A stretch of 64,000 bases of DNA from Synergistota bacterium (GTDB taxonomy: Bacteria > Synergistota > Synergistia > Synergistales > Synergistaceae): positions 43,515 to 107,514 of the forward strand of contig JAEXGR010000023.1 of assembly GCA_023450745.1 (NCBI GenBank), given 5' to 3'. This document shows, one piece after another, positions 16,264 to 25,400 of this stretch (positions are counted from its first letter, which is position 1; each line of letters opens with the position of its first letter). Under the pieces are notes generated by a model. The model worked only from the letters and a program-made list of their open reading frames with translations, did no database searches and was not told the origin of the DNA. A program made the position numbers and the translations under genes.

Positions 16264-17652
16264 ATGTCGAATGACCCGCGTAAAGATTTGGTCCTCAAGG
16301 CTCTGAGATGCGAGGAAACGGAAAGGGTGCCCTGGGTTCCATTCACCGGCGTACATTGCGCCAAACTGCTTGGCATGGACGCGGAGACATTTCTGCGTTC
16401 CCCTGAGAATATTGTAAAAGGCGTTTCTATTGCCGCGGAGAAGTATCTGGCCGACGGCGTCTGCTCCGTCTTCGATCTCCAAATAGAGGCCGAGGCCTTG
16501 GGCTGCGGCCTCAAATGGTCAAAGAACAACCCTCCCGCAGTCGCTACGCACGTCCTCCAGACCAAGGACATTGACGAATTGCCGGAGCTGACGAAAGAGA
16601 GCGGACGCATCGCGGACGCCCTGAAGGCGACGGCAATGCTCAAAAAACAAATCGGCGGCAAGGTCGCCATCTTCGGCCTGATCTGCGGGCCGTTTACCCT
16701 CGCCCTCCACCTTGCGGGGGCGAATTTCCTTACGGATATGATCGAATATCCTGAAAAGGCTAACGCCATACTCGACTTCTGCGCGGAGACGGCAAGAAAA
16801 ATGTCCGCATGGTATGTCGAAGCGGGCGCCGACGTGGTAGCCATTGTAGACCCCATGACGAGCCAGATATCGCCGCGCCACTTCAAAAAATACGTGATGA
16901 GGACGGTCGAGCCCGCGATAAAAGAAGTGCGGGAGAGGGGGGCGTTCGTAACGCTCTTCTGCTGCGGGGACGCGACAAAAAATATCGAGCTGATGATGCA
17001 GTGCAAGCCGGACGGCATATCTTTCGACGAACAGGTAAGCATCTCCATGTGCCGCGAACTGTCCGCGCAATACAACGTGGCCATCGAGGGCAACATCCAC
17101 CTCACAACGACGCTCCTCTTTGGAAACCCCTACGAATGCGCCCAAGAAGCAAAACAGTGCATCGAAGAGGGCGGGAAAAAGGGATTCCTCCTCTCTCCCG
17201 GCTGCGACCTGCCCTTCGACACCCCCGAATACAATATGGAAGCGGTGGGACGCTACGCCGTAATGGGTGAAATGCCGTCCAAAAACAGCGGCTTCCTCTC
17301 GCTGGAAGAGGCGCTCAGTCAGTGCGACGCGGCGGCGGAAGGGTTTGAAGAGGTGGAAACCGTCCCCGGCAAACTCTTTGTGGAAGTGGTAACGCTCGAC
17401 TCCGAAGGCTGCGCGCCGTGCCAGTACATGATGGAATCGCTCTACCGGGTAAAAGAGAGATACGGGGACAAGCTGACATACAGGGAAGACCTGATAAAGA
17501 GTCTGCCGGCGATCAAGAGAGTCCAGCAGCTGGGCTGCAAAAATCTGCCGTCCATGCTGATCAACAACGAGCTTGTCTTTGACAACATCGTACCCACAGA
17601 CGAGGAACTGATCAAAGAACTTGACAAACACCTGCGTGCCGGCGCAATCTAG
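16264..17652 (+). CDS. UroD-type corrinoid methyltransferase fused to a thioredoxin-like domain
   Basis: This is a 462-residue fusion. Residues 1 to about 350 are a uroporphyrinogen-decarboxylase-like methyltransferase of the MtaA/CmuA type (VPWVPFTGVHCAKLLG, VAIFGLICGPFTLALHLAG, ADVVAIVDPMTSQISP, CCGDATKNIELM, LSPGCDLPFDTPE). Residues about 370-462 look like a thioredoxin fold with a redox pair CAPCQYM and a later LPSMLINNELVFDNIVP loop. The first domain should take the methyl group from the corrinoid protein to an acceptor such as a thiol or folate. The C-terminal domain may supply a thiol acceptor or keep the corrinoid active; this is inferred. Its usual relatives are shorter, lacking this tail. 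Confidence 0.87.
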   Translation: MSNDPRKDLVLKALRCEETERVPWVPFTGVHCAKLLGMDAETFLRSPENIVKGVSIAAEKYLADGVCSVFDLQIEAEALGCGLKWSKNNPPAVATHVLQTKDIDELPELTKESGRIADALKATAMLKKQIGGKVAIFGLICGPFTLALHLAGANFLTDMIEYPEKANAILDFCAETARKMSAWYVEAGADVVAIVDPMTSQISPRHFKKYVMRTVEPAIKEVRERGAFVTLFCCGDATKNIELMMQCKPDGISFDEQVSISMCRELSAQYNVAIEGNIHLTTTLLFGNPYECAQEAKQCIEEGGKKGFLLSPGCDLPFDTPEYNMEAVGRYAVMGEMPSKNSGFLSLEEALSQCDAAAEGFEEVETVPGKLFVEVVTLDSEGCAPCQYMMESLYRVKERYGDKLTYREDLIKSLPAIKRVQQLGCKNLPSMLINNELVFDNIVPTDEELIKELDKHLRAGAI

Positions 17653-17681
17653 CCTCTGCGCGGACCCAGCCGCCGCATAAT

Positions 17682-17732
17682 AAAAAGGACCGCCCCTTGC
17701 CGGTGAGGCAGACCGGCGTCGGGGTGGCCCTT
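17682..17732. terminator. Bidirectional terminator
   Basis: The arms AAGGACCGCCCC (from 17685) and GGGGTGGCCCTT (to 17732) pair with two mismatches, with an A-run on one side and a T-rich stretch on the other. An inner GCCGG / CCGGC pair extends it. It sits between the convergent methyltransferase and NhaC genes. Confidence 0.7.
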
Positions 17733-17782
17733 CTGTTTATATTAAAGACGCGGCGGTTCCGGAGCCGCGCCTGTTAATATCT

Positions 17783-19246
17783 TTATTTGCCTGCGAACCG
17801 CGCCGCCTCGCTCTTAAGGTAGACCTGCGGCTCCGCGGGAAGCTTGAAGAGCGGGATGTAGCGGTCCCAGCCGGTAAAGGTGAGGATCAGCATTGAGGCG
17901 ACGGCGATCATCGAGAAGTAATTGTGCGAGATGATGTCGCCCGCCGTGATGCCGGTGGCCAGCGGGTAGACGGAGGCGCTGATGCCGAGGAAGAAGCCCA
18001 TGTAGCAGTGCCACGGGATGAGCTGCGAGCCGAGGACTCCCATCGCGTCCGAGAAGGTCGCGTTCCTCAGAGCCAGCGTGTACATATCTTCCTTGGAGCC
18101 GACGACGTTTTCCTCCGTGATGCCTCTGATGATCGGGCCGATGGTGACGATCTGCGCCATCTCGTCGGAGAGGGCGGCGTTGCCGAGCAGGCAGAGAACC
18201 GAGTTCGCAAACATCAGATGGCGGACCTTATGTACCATACGCGCGATGAGGACGGCGATCGGGTCAAAGGCGTTCATCTTGCGCATGACGCCGCCAAAGG
18301 CTCCCACCCAGAGCATCATCGCGATCGACCAGCCGCCGGCATCCGAGAATCCCGTATAGACCACGTCGAAGAACGCGTTCAGGCTCGTTACCGTACCGGA
18401 TATAAGCCCGAAGACCAGCGAGAAGAAGATGCCGGAGCCCAGGCAGATGAGGGTGCTGTAGCCCATGACCGCCGTGCCGATGACGATGATAAGGGGAATG
18501 ACCATGTAGTAAGGCACGCCGTTCTTGACCAGCTCAAGCAAAGTGACCGCCGAGGGACGCTCCTCGCTCAGCTTCTGCCAGACGTCGGCCGGAATCTGGG
18601 CGATCGCTTCGGAGGCCTGCGCCGCTTCTCCGGAGAAGCCCATCGAGGCGACATAAAATACGATCGCGCCGCTGATGAGGCAGAGCAGCGACCAGACGCC
18701 CTGATGACGCACGCGCTTGATCACTTCGACCTCCTGGATGCCGGAGCTGACGATCGTCGTGTCCGAGATAAGTCCGATGTTGTCGCCGAAGCAGGAGCCG
18801 CCCGCGATCGCGCCAATCGTGAGCATAATGTTGCCGCCGACGATATGGTTGAGCCAAAGGAAGATCGGCGCGCAGGCAGCGAAGGTACCCCATGAGGTAC
18901 CGGTGGCCGTCGAGAGCACGCAGGTCAGCAGGAAGGCGACGACGGCGATCGTCCGCGCGTCAAGGCCCGCGGCGAGCGACATATTGATGACGGAGGCGGC
19001 GACGCCGGTGGACATGAAGCACTCGGCGACGGCGTAAGCCAGCTCCAGAATAAGAAATACGATAAGGAAGTGCTTGAGGTTATCAAGGGCGGCGTCCACA
19101 AGCTCCTGGAATTTATAGCGGTCTACCGCCATCGCCACCATAGAGGCATACATAAACGAGAGCGGCGCGGCGATGAGAATATCCATCCCCGAGAGCATCA
19201 ACCCCGCGATCACGCAAATTGGCGTCAGTTTCATCAAATCTTTCAT
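17783..19246 (-). CDS. NhaC-family Na+/H+ antiporter
   Basis: This 487-residue polytopic membrane protein has many hydrophobic stretches and the NhaC-family signature GGSCFGDNIGLISDTTI near residue 155. SAATGTSWGTFAACAPIF-like sequence lies near residue 115. It should exchange sodium for protons, or in some relatives exchange organic ions. AAAGGGG precedes the ATG. It is convergent with the methyltransferase cluster and separated from it by a terminator, so a functional link is not shown. A palindromic TGTATACA at 19370-19377 upstream could be a regulatory site. Confidence 0.88.
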   Translation of the reverse strand: MKDLMKLTPICVIAGLMLSGMDILIAAPLSFMYASMVAMAVDRYKFQELVDAALDNLKHFLIVFLILELAYAVAECFMSTGVAASVINMSLAAGLDARTIAVVAFLLTCVLSTATGTSWGTFAACAPIFLWLNHIVGGNIMLTIGAIAGGSCFGDNIGLISDTTIVSSGIQEVEVIKRVRHQGVWSLLCLISGAIVFYVASMGFSGEAAQASEAIAQIPADVWQKLSEERPSAVTLLELVKNGVPYYMVIPLIIVIGTAVMGYSTLICLGSGIFFSLVFGLISGTVTSLNAFFDVVYTGFSDAGGWSIAMMLWVGAFGGVMRKMNAFDPIAVLIARMVHKVRHLMFANSVLCLLGNAALSDEMAQIVTIGPIIRGITEENVVGSKEDMYTLALRNATFSDAMGVLGSQLIPWHCYMGFFLGISASVYPLATGITAGDIISHNYFSMIAVASMLILTFTGWDRYIPLFKLPAEPQVYLKSEAARFAGK

Positions 19247-19706
19247 CTGCTAATATCCCCTTTCCTGATTACATCACCAAGAGAAAAAGAAAACCCGGCT
19301 AAAAATTCCGCTCTGCACCGCCGCTGCAAAAAACGGCTTCCGACGCTCCTTCCTTCGTTTATTCAGATGTGTATACAATGTTTTACACGGTAGCCTCTAC
19401 TCTTTTATATTTCATGGCCGCCAATCTCCGGTCAGTAAAATTACTTAAATTAATTAACTGATTTTTAAATATATTTTATAAAGTAACTACTAATTTGCGA
19501 AAATTAAGATATCAGGTGAAGGCGCCGCCTAAGCCGTTTTTTCTTCTGAAAAAGCGTTAACGCCTTGATATTTTCACCCTTTGATGCTATAAACTTTTGT
19601 GCTCACTCGGAGGGCGAATCATTCGCGGGAAATGACGAGCCGGATAAGGTGACAGGCTGGGACGCCTGTTCTCTTATCCGGCTCGTCATTTTTGAGGAGG
19701 ATCATC
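19247..19706. promoter_or_regulatory. Divergent region: MATE promoter and attenuator-like leader
   Basis: A plus-strand promoter TTGATA (19565-19570), 17 bases, TATAAA (19588-19593) points at the MATE gene. The transcript would contain a small GCGAA/TTCGC hairpin, then an 18-base-pair perfect stem (19631-19648 with 19673-19690) holding an inner ACAGGC / GCCTGT pair, and end in five Ts (19689-19693). The GAGGAGG ribosome site follows at once. This is the layout of a transcription attenuator or riboswitch. I cannot match it to a known riboswitch class. The rest is AT-rich with a TGTATACA palindrome at 19370-19377. Confidence 0.65.
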
Positions 19707-21068
19707 ATGGACCTTTTACATGGAAAAATCAGCTCCCTCTATTTCAGGTATCTCAGCGCGGCCTTCGGCGGCGCGATGATCAGCTCGATATATGGAATCG
19801 CCGACATGGCAATGGTCGGGCAATACCAGGGACCGGAGGGCACGGCGGCGCTCGCCGTCGTCGCTCCCGTCTGGAACATCGTCTACAGCCTCGGACTGCT
19901 GACCGGGATTGGCGGCGGCGTGCTCTTCAGCGTCGCCAGAGGGCGCGGCGGCAAGGAGGGGGAGGACGGCGGCAACGAATATTTTTCGGCGGCATTTATC
20001 GGAACGGTGATTTTCTCCCTCCTCAGCTGGGCAGCTATCGCATTTTTCGATAGGCGGATGCTCCTTTTCTTCGGCGCGGAGGAGACTCTCCTGCCGCTCG
20101 CGCGGCAATATCTGCTGCCGGTGAAGTTCGCCGTCCCGCTCTTTGTCTTCAACCAGATGCTCGCGGCCTTCCTGCGCAACGACGGCAGTCCCGGCCTTGC
20201 CACCGCCGCCGTGCTTTTCGGCGGACTTTTCAACGTCGCGGGGGATTATCTCTTCGTCTTCACCTTCGGCATGGGCATCATGGGAGCGGGGCTTGCGACG
20301 GCGATCGGAGCGGCGCTTACATTCGCCGTGATGCTCGGCCATTTCTTTTCGCGGCCAAATACGCTGCGGCTCGTGCGGCCGCAAAAGCTGTCCGCAAAAC
20401 TACGTAAAATCATCGTCACAGGCTTTTCGACCTTTTTCATCGACCTCGCGATGGGGATATTGACGGTGCTCTTCAACCGTCAGATCATGAGACATTTGGG
20501 CACGGACGCGCTCGCCGTCTACGGCGTGATCGTCAACATCAGCACGGTCGTCCAGTGCTGCGCCTACAGCGTCGGGCAGGCGGCACAGCCGATCTTTTCG
20601 ATAAACTTCGGGGCGGGAAGATGGGGGCGCATCAGGGCCACGCTGCGGTACGCCCTCGCGACAACGACCCTCTTCGGCCTCGCGTGGACCGCCGCGGCCC
20701 TGGCATTTCCCAACGGTTTCATCCGCCTCTTCATGGCCCCGACGGCGGGAGTGCTCGCCGTCGCGCCCTTCATCTTCCGCTGCTACGGCCTTTCCTTCCT
20801 GCTGCTGCCGCTGAACATCTTCTCCACCTACTACTTCCAGTCGCTGATGCGGCCGGAGATCTCGTTTCTCGTCTCCGTCTCGCGCGGTATGGCGCTCAGC
20901 GGCCTGCTGATCATCATCCTGCCCGCCGCCGCGGGAGCAGACGCCCTCTGGCTCGCGATGCCCATCACTGAACTGCTGGTCTCCGCCGCCGTGGTCTATT
21001 ACATGATCCGCTGCACGCAAAATCTTTACTCTAAAGAACGCCGCTACAACAAAGCGCCGCGGAGCTGA
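19707..21068 (+). CDS. MATE-family multidrug efflux transporter
   Basis: This 453-residue protein has about twelve hydrophobic segments and MATE features: LYFRYLSAAFGGAMISSIYGIADMAMVGQ at the start, the mid-protein repeat GIMTVLFNRQIMRHLGTDALAVYGVI-like segment and QAAQPIFSINFGAGR. It would export drugs or metabolites using an ion gradient. ATG 19707 follows GAGGAGG with six bases between; a slightly longer frame exists but lacks such a site. The structured leader upstream suggests expression is tuned by premature termination. Confidence 0.9.
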   Translation: MDLLHGKISSLYFRYLSAAFGGAMISSIYGIADMAMVGQYQGPEGTAALAVVAPVWNIVYSLGLLTGIGGGVLFSVARGRGGKEGEDGGNEYFSAAFIGTVIFSLLSWAAIAFFDRRMLLFFGAEETLLPLARQYLLPVKFAVPLFVFNQMLAAFLRNDGSPGLATAAVLFGGLFNVAGDYLFVFTFGMGIMGAGLATAIGAALTFAVMLGHFFSRPNTLRLVRPQKLSAKLRKIIVTGFSTFFIDLAMGILTVLFNRQIMRHLGTDALAVYGVIVNISTVVQCCAYSVGQAAQPIFSINFGAGRWGRIRATLRYALATTTLFGLAWTAAALAFPNGFIRLFMAPTAGVLAVAPFIFRCYGLSFLLLPLNIFSTYYFQSLMRPEISFLVSVSRGMALSGLLIIILPAAAGADALWLAMPITELLVSAAVVYYMIRCTQNLYSKERRYNKAPRS

Positions 21069-21223
21069 TAGGCGGTTCAAATGGCAGCCGCCCCGCCTGC
21101 TCGCCCTTGATGCCCGCGCCGGAGCAGACGCGGGAGCCATGAAATAGGAAACGACAGTGCGTAAGACGCCCGCAATTACCGAAAAAACAAAGTGTCGCTA
21201 ACTGCGCCGCTCTACGTTATACT

Positions 21224-21260
21224 TGTAACAGTTGACAAAATAGCTGTTACAGATAAAACG
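21224..21260 (+). promoter_or_regulatory. BREX promoter with inverted repeat
   Basis: The arms TGTAACAG (21224-21231) and CTGTTACA (21244-21251) are a perfect inverted repeat with a 12-base centre. TTGACA (21232-21237) lies inside that centre, followed 16 bases later by TAAAAC (21254-21259). A protein bound to the arms would cover the -35 box. The bases between the MATE stop (21068) and this site hold no gene I can see. Confidence 0.5.
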
Positions 21261-21276
21261 TGTGGGAGCGTAATAA

Positions 21277-21879
21277 ATGCAGAAAGATAGATACAGCGCC
21301 GGAATGGTATCAAAGCCGTTTTGGTATGTTGAATTTAAAACAATAATAGAGCTGCTTGCGCGCGGATATAGTTACGACGAGATAAAACATAAGGCCGTCG
21401 AGGAGAATTTGTTCGGCGTGCCAAAGAAATATCGCGCCCAAGAAATCTACAACGGCATAAGCAGACGCGCGAAATCATTCGACGCGGAAACAATTGATTT
21501 ATTTTGCAAAACGGACCTCACCTCAAAGAAAGCTCTGGCGCTGATCGCCGTCTTAAAGACAGACCGGCTTTTCTTTGAATTCCTCTATGAGGTTTACAGA
21601 GAAAAAATCCGCCTTGGCCTTCCCTATATCGAGAGCGCCGACCTCAACACCTTTTTCGGGAATAAGCAGGCTCAAAGCGAGATCGTCGCCTCGTGGAAAG
21701 AATATACGATAAAAAAACTGAAAAACAGCTACGTCAATTATCTTGCCGATTCAGGCCTGAGTTTACGCGAAGGCGGCTCTTACAAAATAACGCCGCCTGT
21801 CTTGGATACCGCCGTCAAAGAATATCTATCCGGCGGCGACCGGCGCCAGTATCTCCGCGCCCTGATCGGAGAGAAATGA
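21277..21879 (+). CDS. brxA: BREX protein BrxA (DUF1819)
   Basis: This 200-residue protein is the first gene of a BREX phage-defence operon. It starts YSAGMVSKPFWYVEFKTIIELLARGYSYDEIKHKAVEENLFGV, the DUF1819 pattern, and continues with LALIAVLKTDRLFFEFLYEVYREKI. BrxA is a small DNA-binding-type protein conserved in type 1 BREX; its exact task is not settled. It is followed after one base by brxB. The identification rests on sequence and on gene order. Confidence 0.9.
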   Translation: MQKDRYSAGMVSKPFWYVEFKTIIELLARGYSYDEIKHKAVEENLFGVPKKYRAQEIYNGISRRAKSFDAETIDLFCKTDLTSKKALALIAVLKTDRLFFEFLYEVYREKIRLGLPYIESADLNTFFGNKQAQSEIVASWKEYTIKKLKNSYVNYLADSGLSLREGGSYKITPPVLDTAVKEYLSGGDRRQYLRALIGEK

Positions 21880-21880
21880 G

Positions 21881-22459
21881 ATGGCTGATATAGAACTCCG
21901 CCTTGATCGGCTGGGAAGAGAGATCAAAAACCCGCGTTTCATGGAAAACCGCGGCGTCGGCAACGAAGTCCGCTACTATGTCTTTGACTATTCCGCGGAA
22001 CAGGAGCTTGCCGTTCGGGCCTGGGTGCGAGACGCCGTAAGAAAAAATGAAAACAGCGGCGCGCCGGCCCCGATCATCGTCTTCGACCTCTACGAGATGA
22101 TAATTTCCTTTCTGAAGGAAAAAGGATTCATGAAAAAATGTTATGAATTTGAAAAAAGCAGGGGGCTGGCCTTTCTGACCAAAGTTATCGGGGACGCCAT
22201 GCGCTTTTCCACGGAAGACGGCGTCATCATCAGGAAAATACAGGACGACACCCCAGATAAGGCGATCGTTTTCCTGACGGGTGTGGGGAAATGTTTTCCC
22301 ATCCTCCGTTCTCACAAGGTCTTGAATAATTTGCATCAGGTCATGGACAAGGTGCCGGTCATAATGTTCTATCCGGGAAAATACGACGGGCAGGAACTGG
22401 TCCTATTTTCAGAAATAAAAGACGAGAACTACTACCGGGCGTTCAAACTTATAGATTAG
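21881..22459 (+). CDS. brxB: BREX protein BrxB (DUF1788)
   Basis: This 192-residue protein has the DUF1788 pattern: LDRLGREIKNPRFMENRGVGNEVRYYVFDYSAEQEL at the start and VGKCFPILRSHKVLNNLHQVMDKVPVIMFYPGKYDGQELVLF near the end. BrxB is conserved between brxA and brxC in type 1 BREX systems, and its role is unknown. The ATG almost overlaps the brxA stop, and brxC starts 11 bases after its own stop, so the genes are co-transcribed. Confidence 0.92.
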   Translation: MADIELRLDRLGREIKNPRFMENRGVGNEVRYYVFDYSAEQELAVRAWVRDAVRKNENSGAPAPIIVFDLYEMIISFLKEKGFMKKCYEFEKSRGLAFLTKVIGDAMRFSTEDGVIIRKIQDDTPDKAIVFLTGVGKCFPILRSHKVLNNLHQVMDKVPVIMFYPGKYDGQELVLFSEIKDENYYRAFKLID

Positions 22460-22470
22460 GGGGAGAAAAA

Positions 22471-25400
22471 ATGCAGCTCAAAGATATGTTTGTAAAACCT
22501 ATCGACAGAGACATCAAGGGCGTCATCAAAGTTGGACAGGGGGACGACTCCAACGTACGGCAGGAGCTCGAAGAATATGTCGTCACGCAAGAGCTGCAAA
22601 AGCACTTTGCACAATTCTTCTCCAGCTATAAGAACGGCATCGCCGGCCATACAGATAAGATGGGCGTCTGGATCTCGGGCTTCTTCGGCAGCGGTAAATC
22701 ACACTTTTTGAAGATCCTATCCTATGTTCTTGAAAACCGGAGCATAGACGGCAAACGGGCTGTCGATTACTTCATTGAAGATAAAAAGATCGAGAATCAG
22801 GCGGTTCTGGCGGACATGAATCTTGCCGCCGGAGTATCGACGGACGTCATCCTCTTCAATGTAGATTCAAAGGGGGAGTCCGGCGGCAAAGACGCCGCCG
22901 ATGCCATATCCTCCGTATTTTTAAAGGTATTCAACGAAATGCAGGGCTTCTGCGGCACAAACCCGCACATAGCCGATCTGGAAAGAAGCCTCTCCGAACG
23001 GGGGCTCTACCAGCCGTTTAAGGCGCAATTCGCGAATAAATATGGCGTGGAATGGGAGTCCGCCCGCGACGAATTCGCCTTCATTCAGGACGACGTCACC
23101 TCCATGCTGGTGAATATCGGCGCCATGACGGAAGAGGCGGCCAAGAACTGGTGCGCCAAAGCGCTGCTCGATTACAATTTCAGCATCGAGAGCTTTGCGA
23201 AGCTCGTGCGCGATTACATTGATAAAAAGGGCGGCAACCGTCATGTCGTCTTTATGGCGGACGAGATGGGGCAGTACATCGGCGATAACCCCAGACTGAT
23301 ACTTGGCCTTCAGACCGTAACGGAAGACTTGGGCACATATTGCGGCGGCAAGGCGTGGGTCGTAGTCACCAGCCAGGAGGCCATTGATTCTGTAACCAAA
23401 GTGCGCGGCAACGAATTCTCAAAGATACAGGGGCGCTTTGACACCAGATTGTCGCTCTCCTCCGCCAACGTAGACGAAGTGATCCGCAAAAGGATTCTCG
23501 CCAAGAACGAGACGGCGGCGGCAACGCTGAAAACTCTCTACGAAAACAACGCGACGGTCATCAAAAACTTGATCGTCTGGGACGACGCCGCGGAGAAAAA
23601 ACTCTACGCCGGCGGCAGCGACTTTGCCGCGGTCTATCCGTTCATCCCCTACCAGTTCAACCTGCTCGGCGAGGTGCTGAACTCCATCAGGAAACGCGGC
23701 GTCGCGGGGATACACCTCGCCACCGGCGAACGCTCAATGCTGGCGCTCTTTAAAGAGTCGGCGGTCAGGGTCATGCGTGAAGAGGAGGGCGTCCTCGTGC
23801 CCTTCAACATGTTCTACGACGCGCTGGAACAGTTCCTTGAACACAGCGTCCGCGGCGTAATTGCAAAAGCGTGGGCAAACGACTGCCTCAATCCGCACAG
23901 AGATGAAAGTTGCTTTGACGTCGAAGTGCTCAAGACGCTCTTCATGATCAAATACATCGATAAGGTCGCTCCGACCAAAGAAAACATTGCAAGCCTGATG
24001 GCCTCGCATATCAACGACGACAGAATCGCGCTGGCCGGGCGGGTACGGGAGGCGCTGGAGCGGCTCTGCGCCCAGATGCTGGTTCAGAAAAACGCCGGCT
24101 TGTACATCTTCCTCACCGACGAAGAGCAGGAGATCAACAGAGAGATCAATAATCAGGACGTCCAGATGCCGGAAATCATCTCTCAGGTATCGGCGATGAT
24201 CTTCGACGACATCTATTCCGAGAAAAGATATAAAATACCGCGGATGAACAACCGCTATTCCTTTACCTTCAACCAATCCGTAGACGACAGGCCACACCGG
24301 GGAAACCAGAACAACGATATCGGCGTCAATATCCTAACGCCATACTGGGACGGCAGCCGCGACCGGCAGGTATTGGCCCTCTCCTCCAGCCGGAGCGTCG
24401 TCCTGCTCCTCCCGAACGACGATGCCTTTCTGGAAGAGATACAGGCCGCGCTCAAAATAGAAAAATACCTGCGCGTAAGCGGCGCGGGCAAGGCCCTCAG
24501 CCGTTATGAGGAAATCAAGCTGCAAAAGACCCGCGAGCTGGGAGAGCGCAAAGCAAACGCTAAAATCTATCTGAAACAGGCGCTCTCACAGGCGGCGGTC
24601 TTTGCCGACGGACAGGAGCTCTCTATCGCCGAAAAAGACCCCGGCGCGCGCATAACCGAAGCCATGGGCCGCCTCGTCGAAAACCTTTATTCAAAGCTCT
24701 ATTACATCGACAGCGCGAAAAACGCCGACGACGTCCGCGCGGCGCTGAAAAACACCGGCGGACAGCAACTTATGCTGGACGACGGACAAAGGCCCAACCG
24801 CCTCGCCTTAAACGACCTGCTGGAATTCATCGGCCGCAACACGATGCAACACACGAAAACCTCGCTGAAGACGATCATCGACCACTTCGCCAAAGCTCCC
24901 TACGGGTTTATCCCCGACGACGACGCCTGGCTCGCCGCCTGCCTCTTCCGCTCCGGCGACATCGCCTTCTACATGAACAACGAGCAGATCACGCTGCAAA
25001 ACAAAAGCGTGGAAGAGATCACCGGCTGCCTCACAAAAAGCACGCTGGCGGAAAAACTTCTCCTCGACAAAAGGGAAAAGGCCAGTGAAAGAGAGCTGAA
25101 AGCCGTAAAAAACGTGCTGAAAGAGCTCTTTGGCGGGACGGATGCGGGAGAAAACGAAGACGACCTGCTCAAGCAGCTGCAAAAGAAGGCGGACGACCTG
25201 CGTTACCAGATTCAGGACTACAAAAAAGAACGGGAAAGAGAGCCGCTGCTGCCCGGCAAAGAGATCCTCGACAGGGGAGAAGAGCTGCTGCTTAAGATAA
25301 AACGCGTAAACTATACAAACGAACTCTTCGCCCTGATTGCCCAAAAACAGGATGAATACCTCGACTTCGCCGAAGACTTTGAACCCGTAAAATCCTTCTA

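Noticed and set aside
19631..19693. Assigning the MATE leader to a c-di-GMP or guanidine riboswitch
   Set aside because: A GGGACGC string recalls one class, but the surrounding conserved bases are missing, so no class can be claimed.
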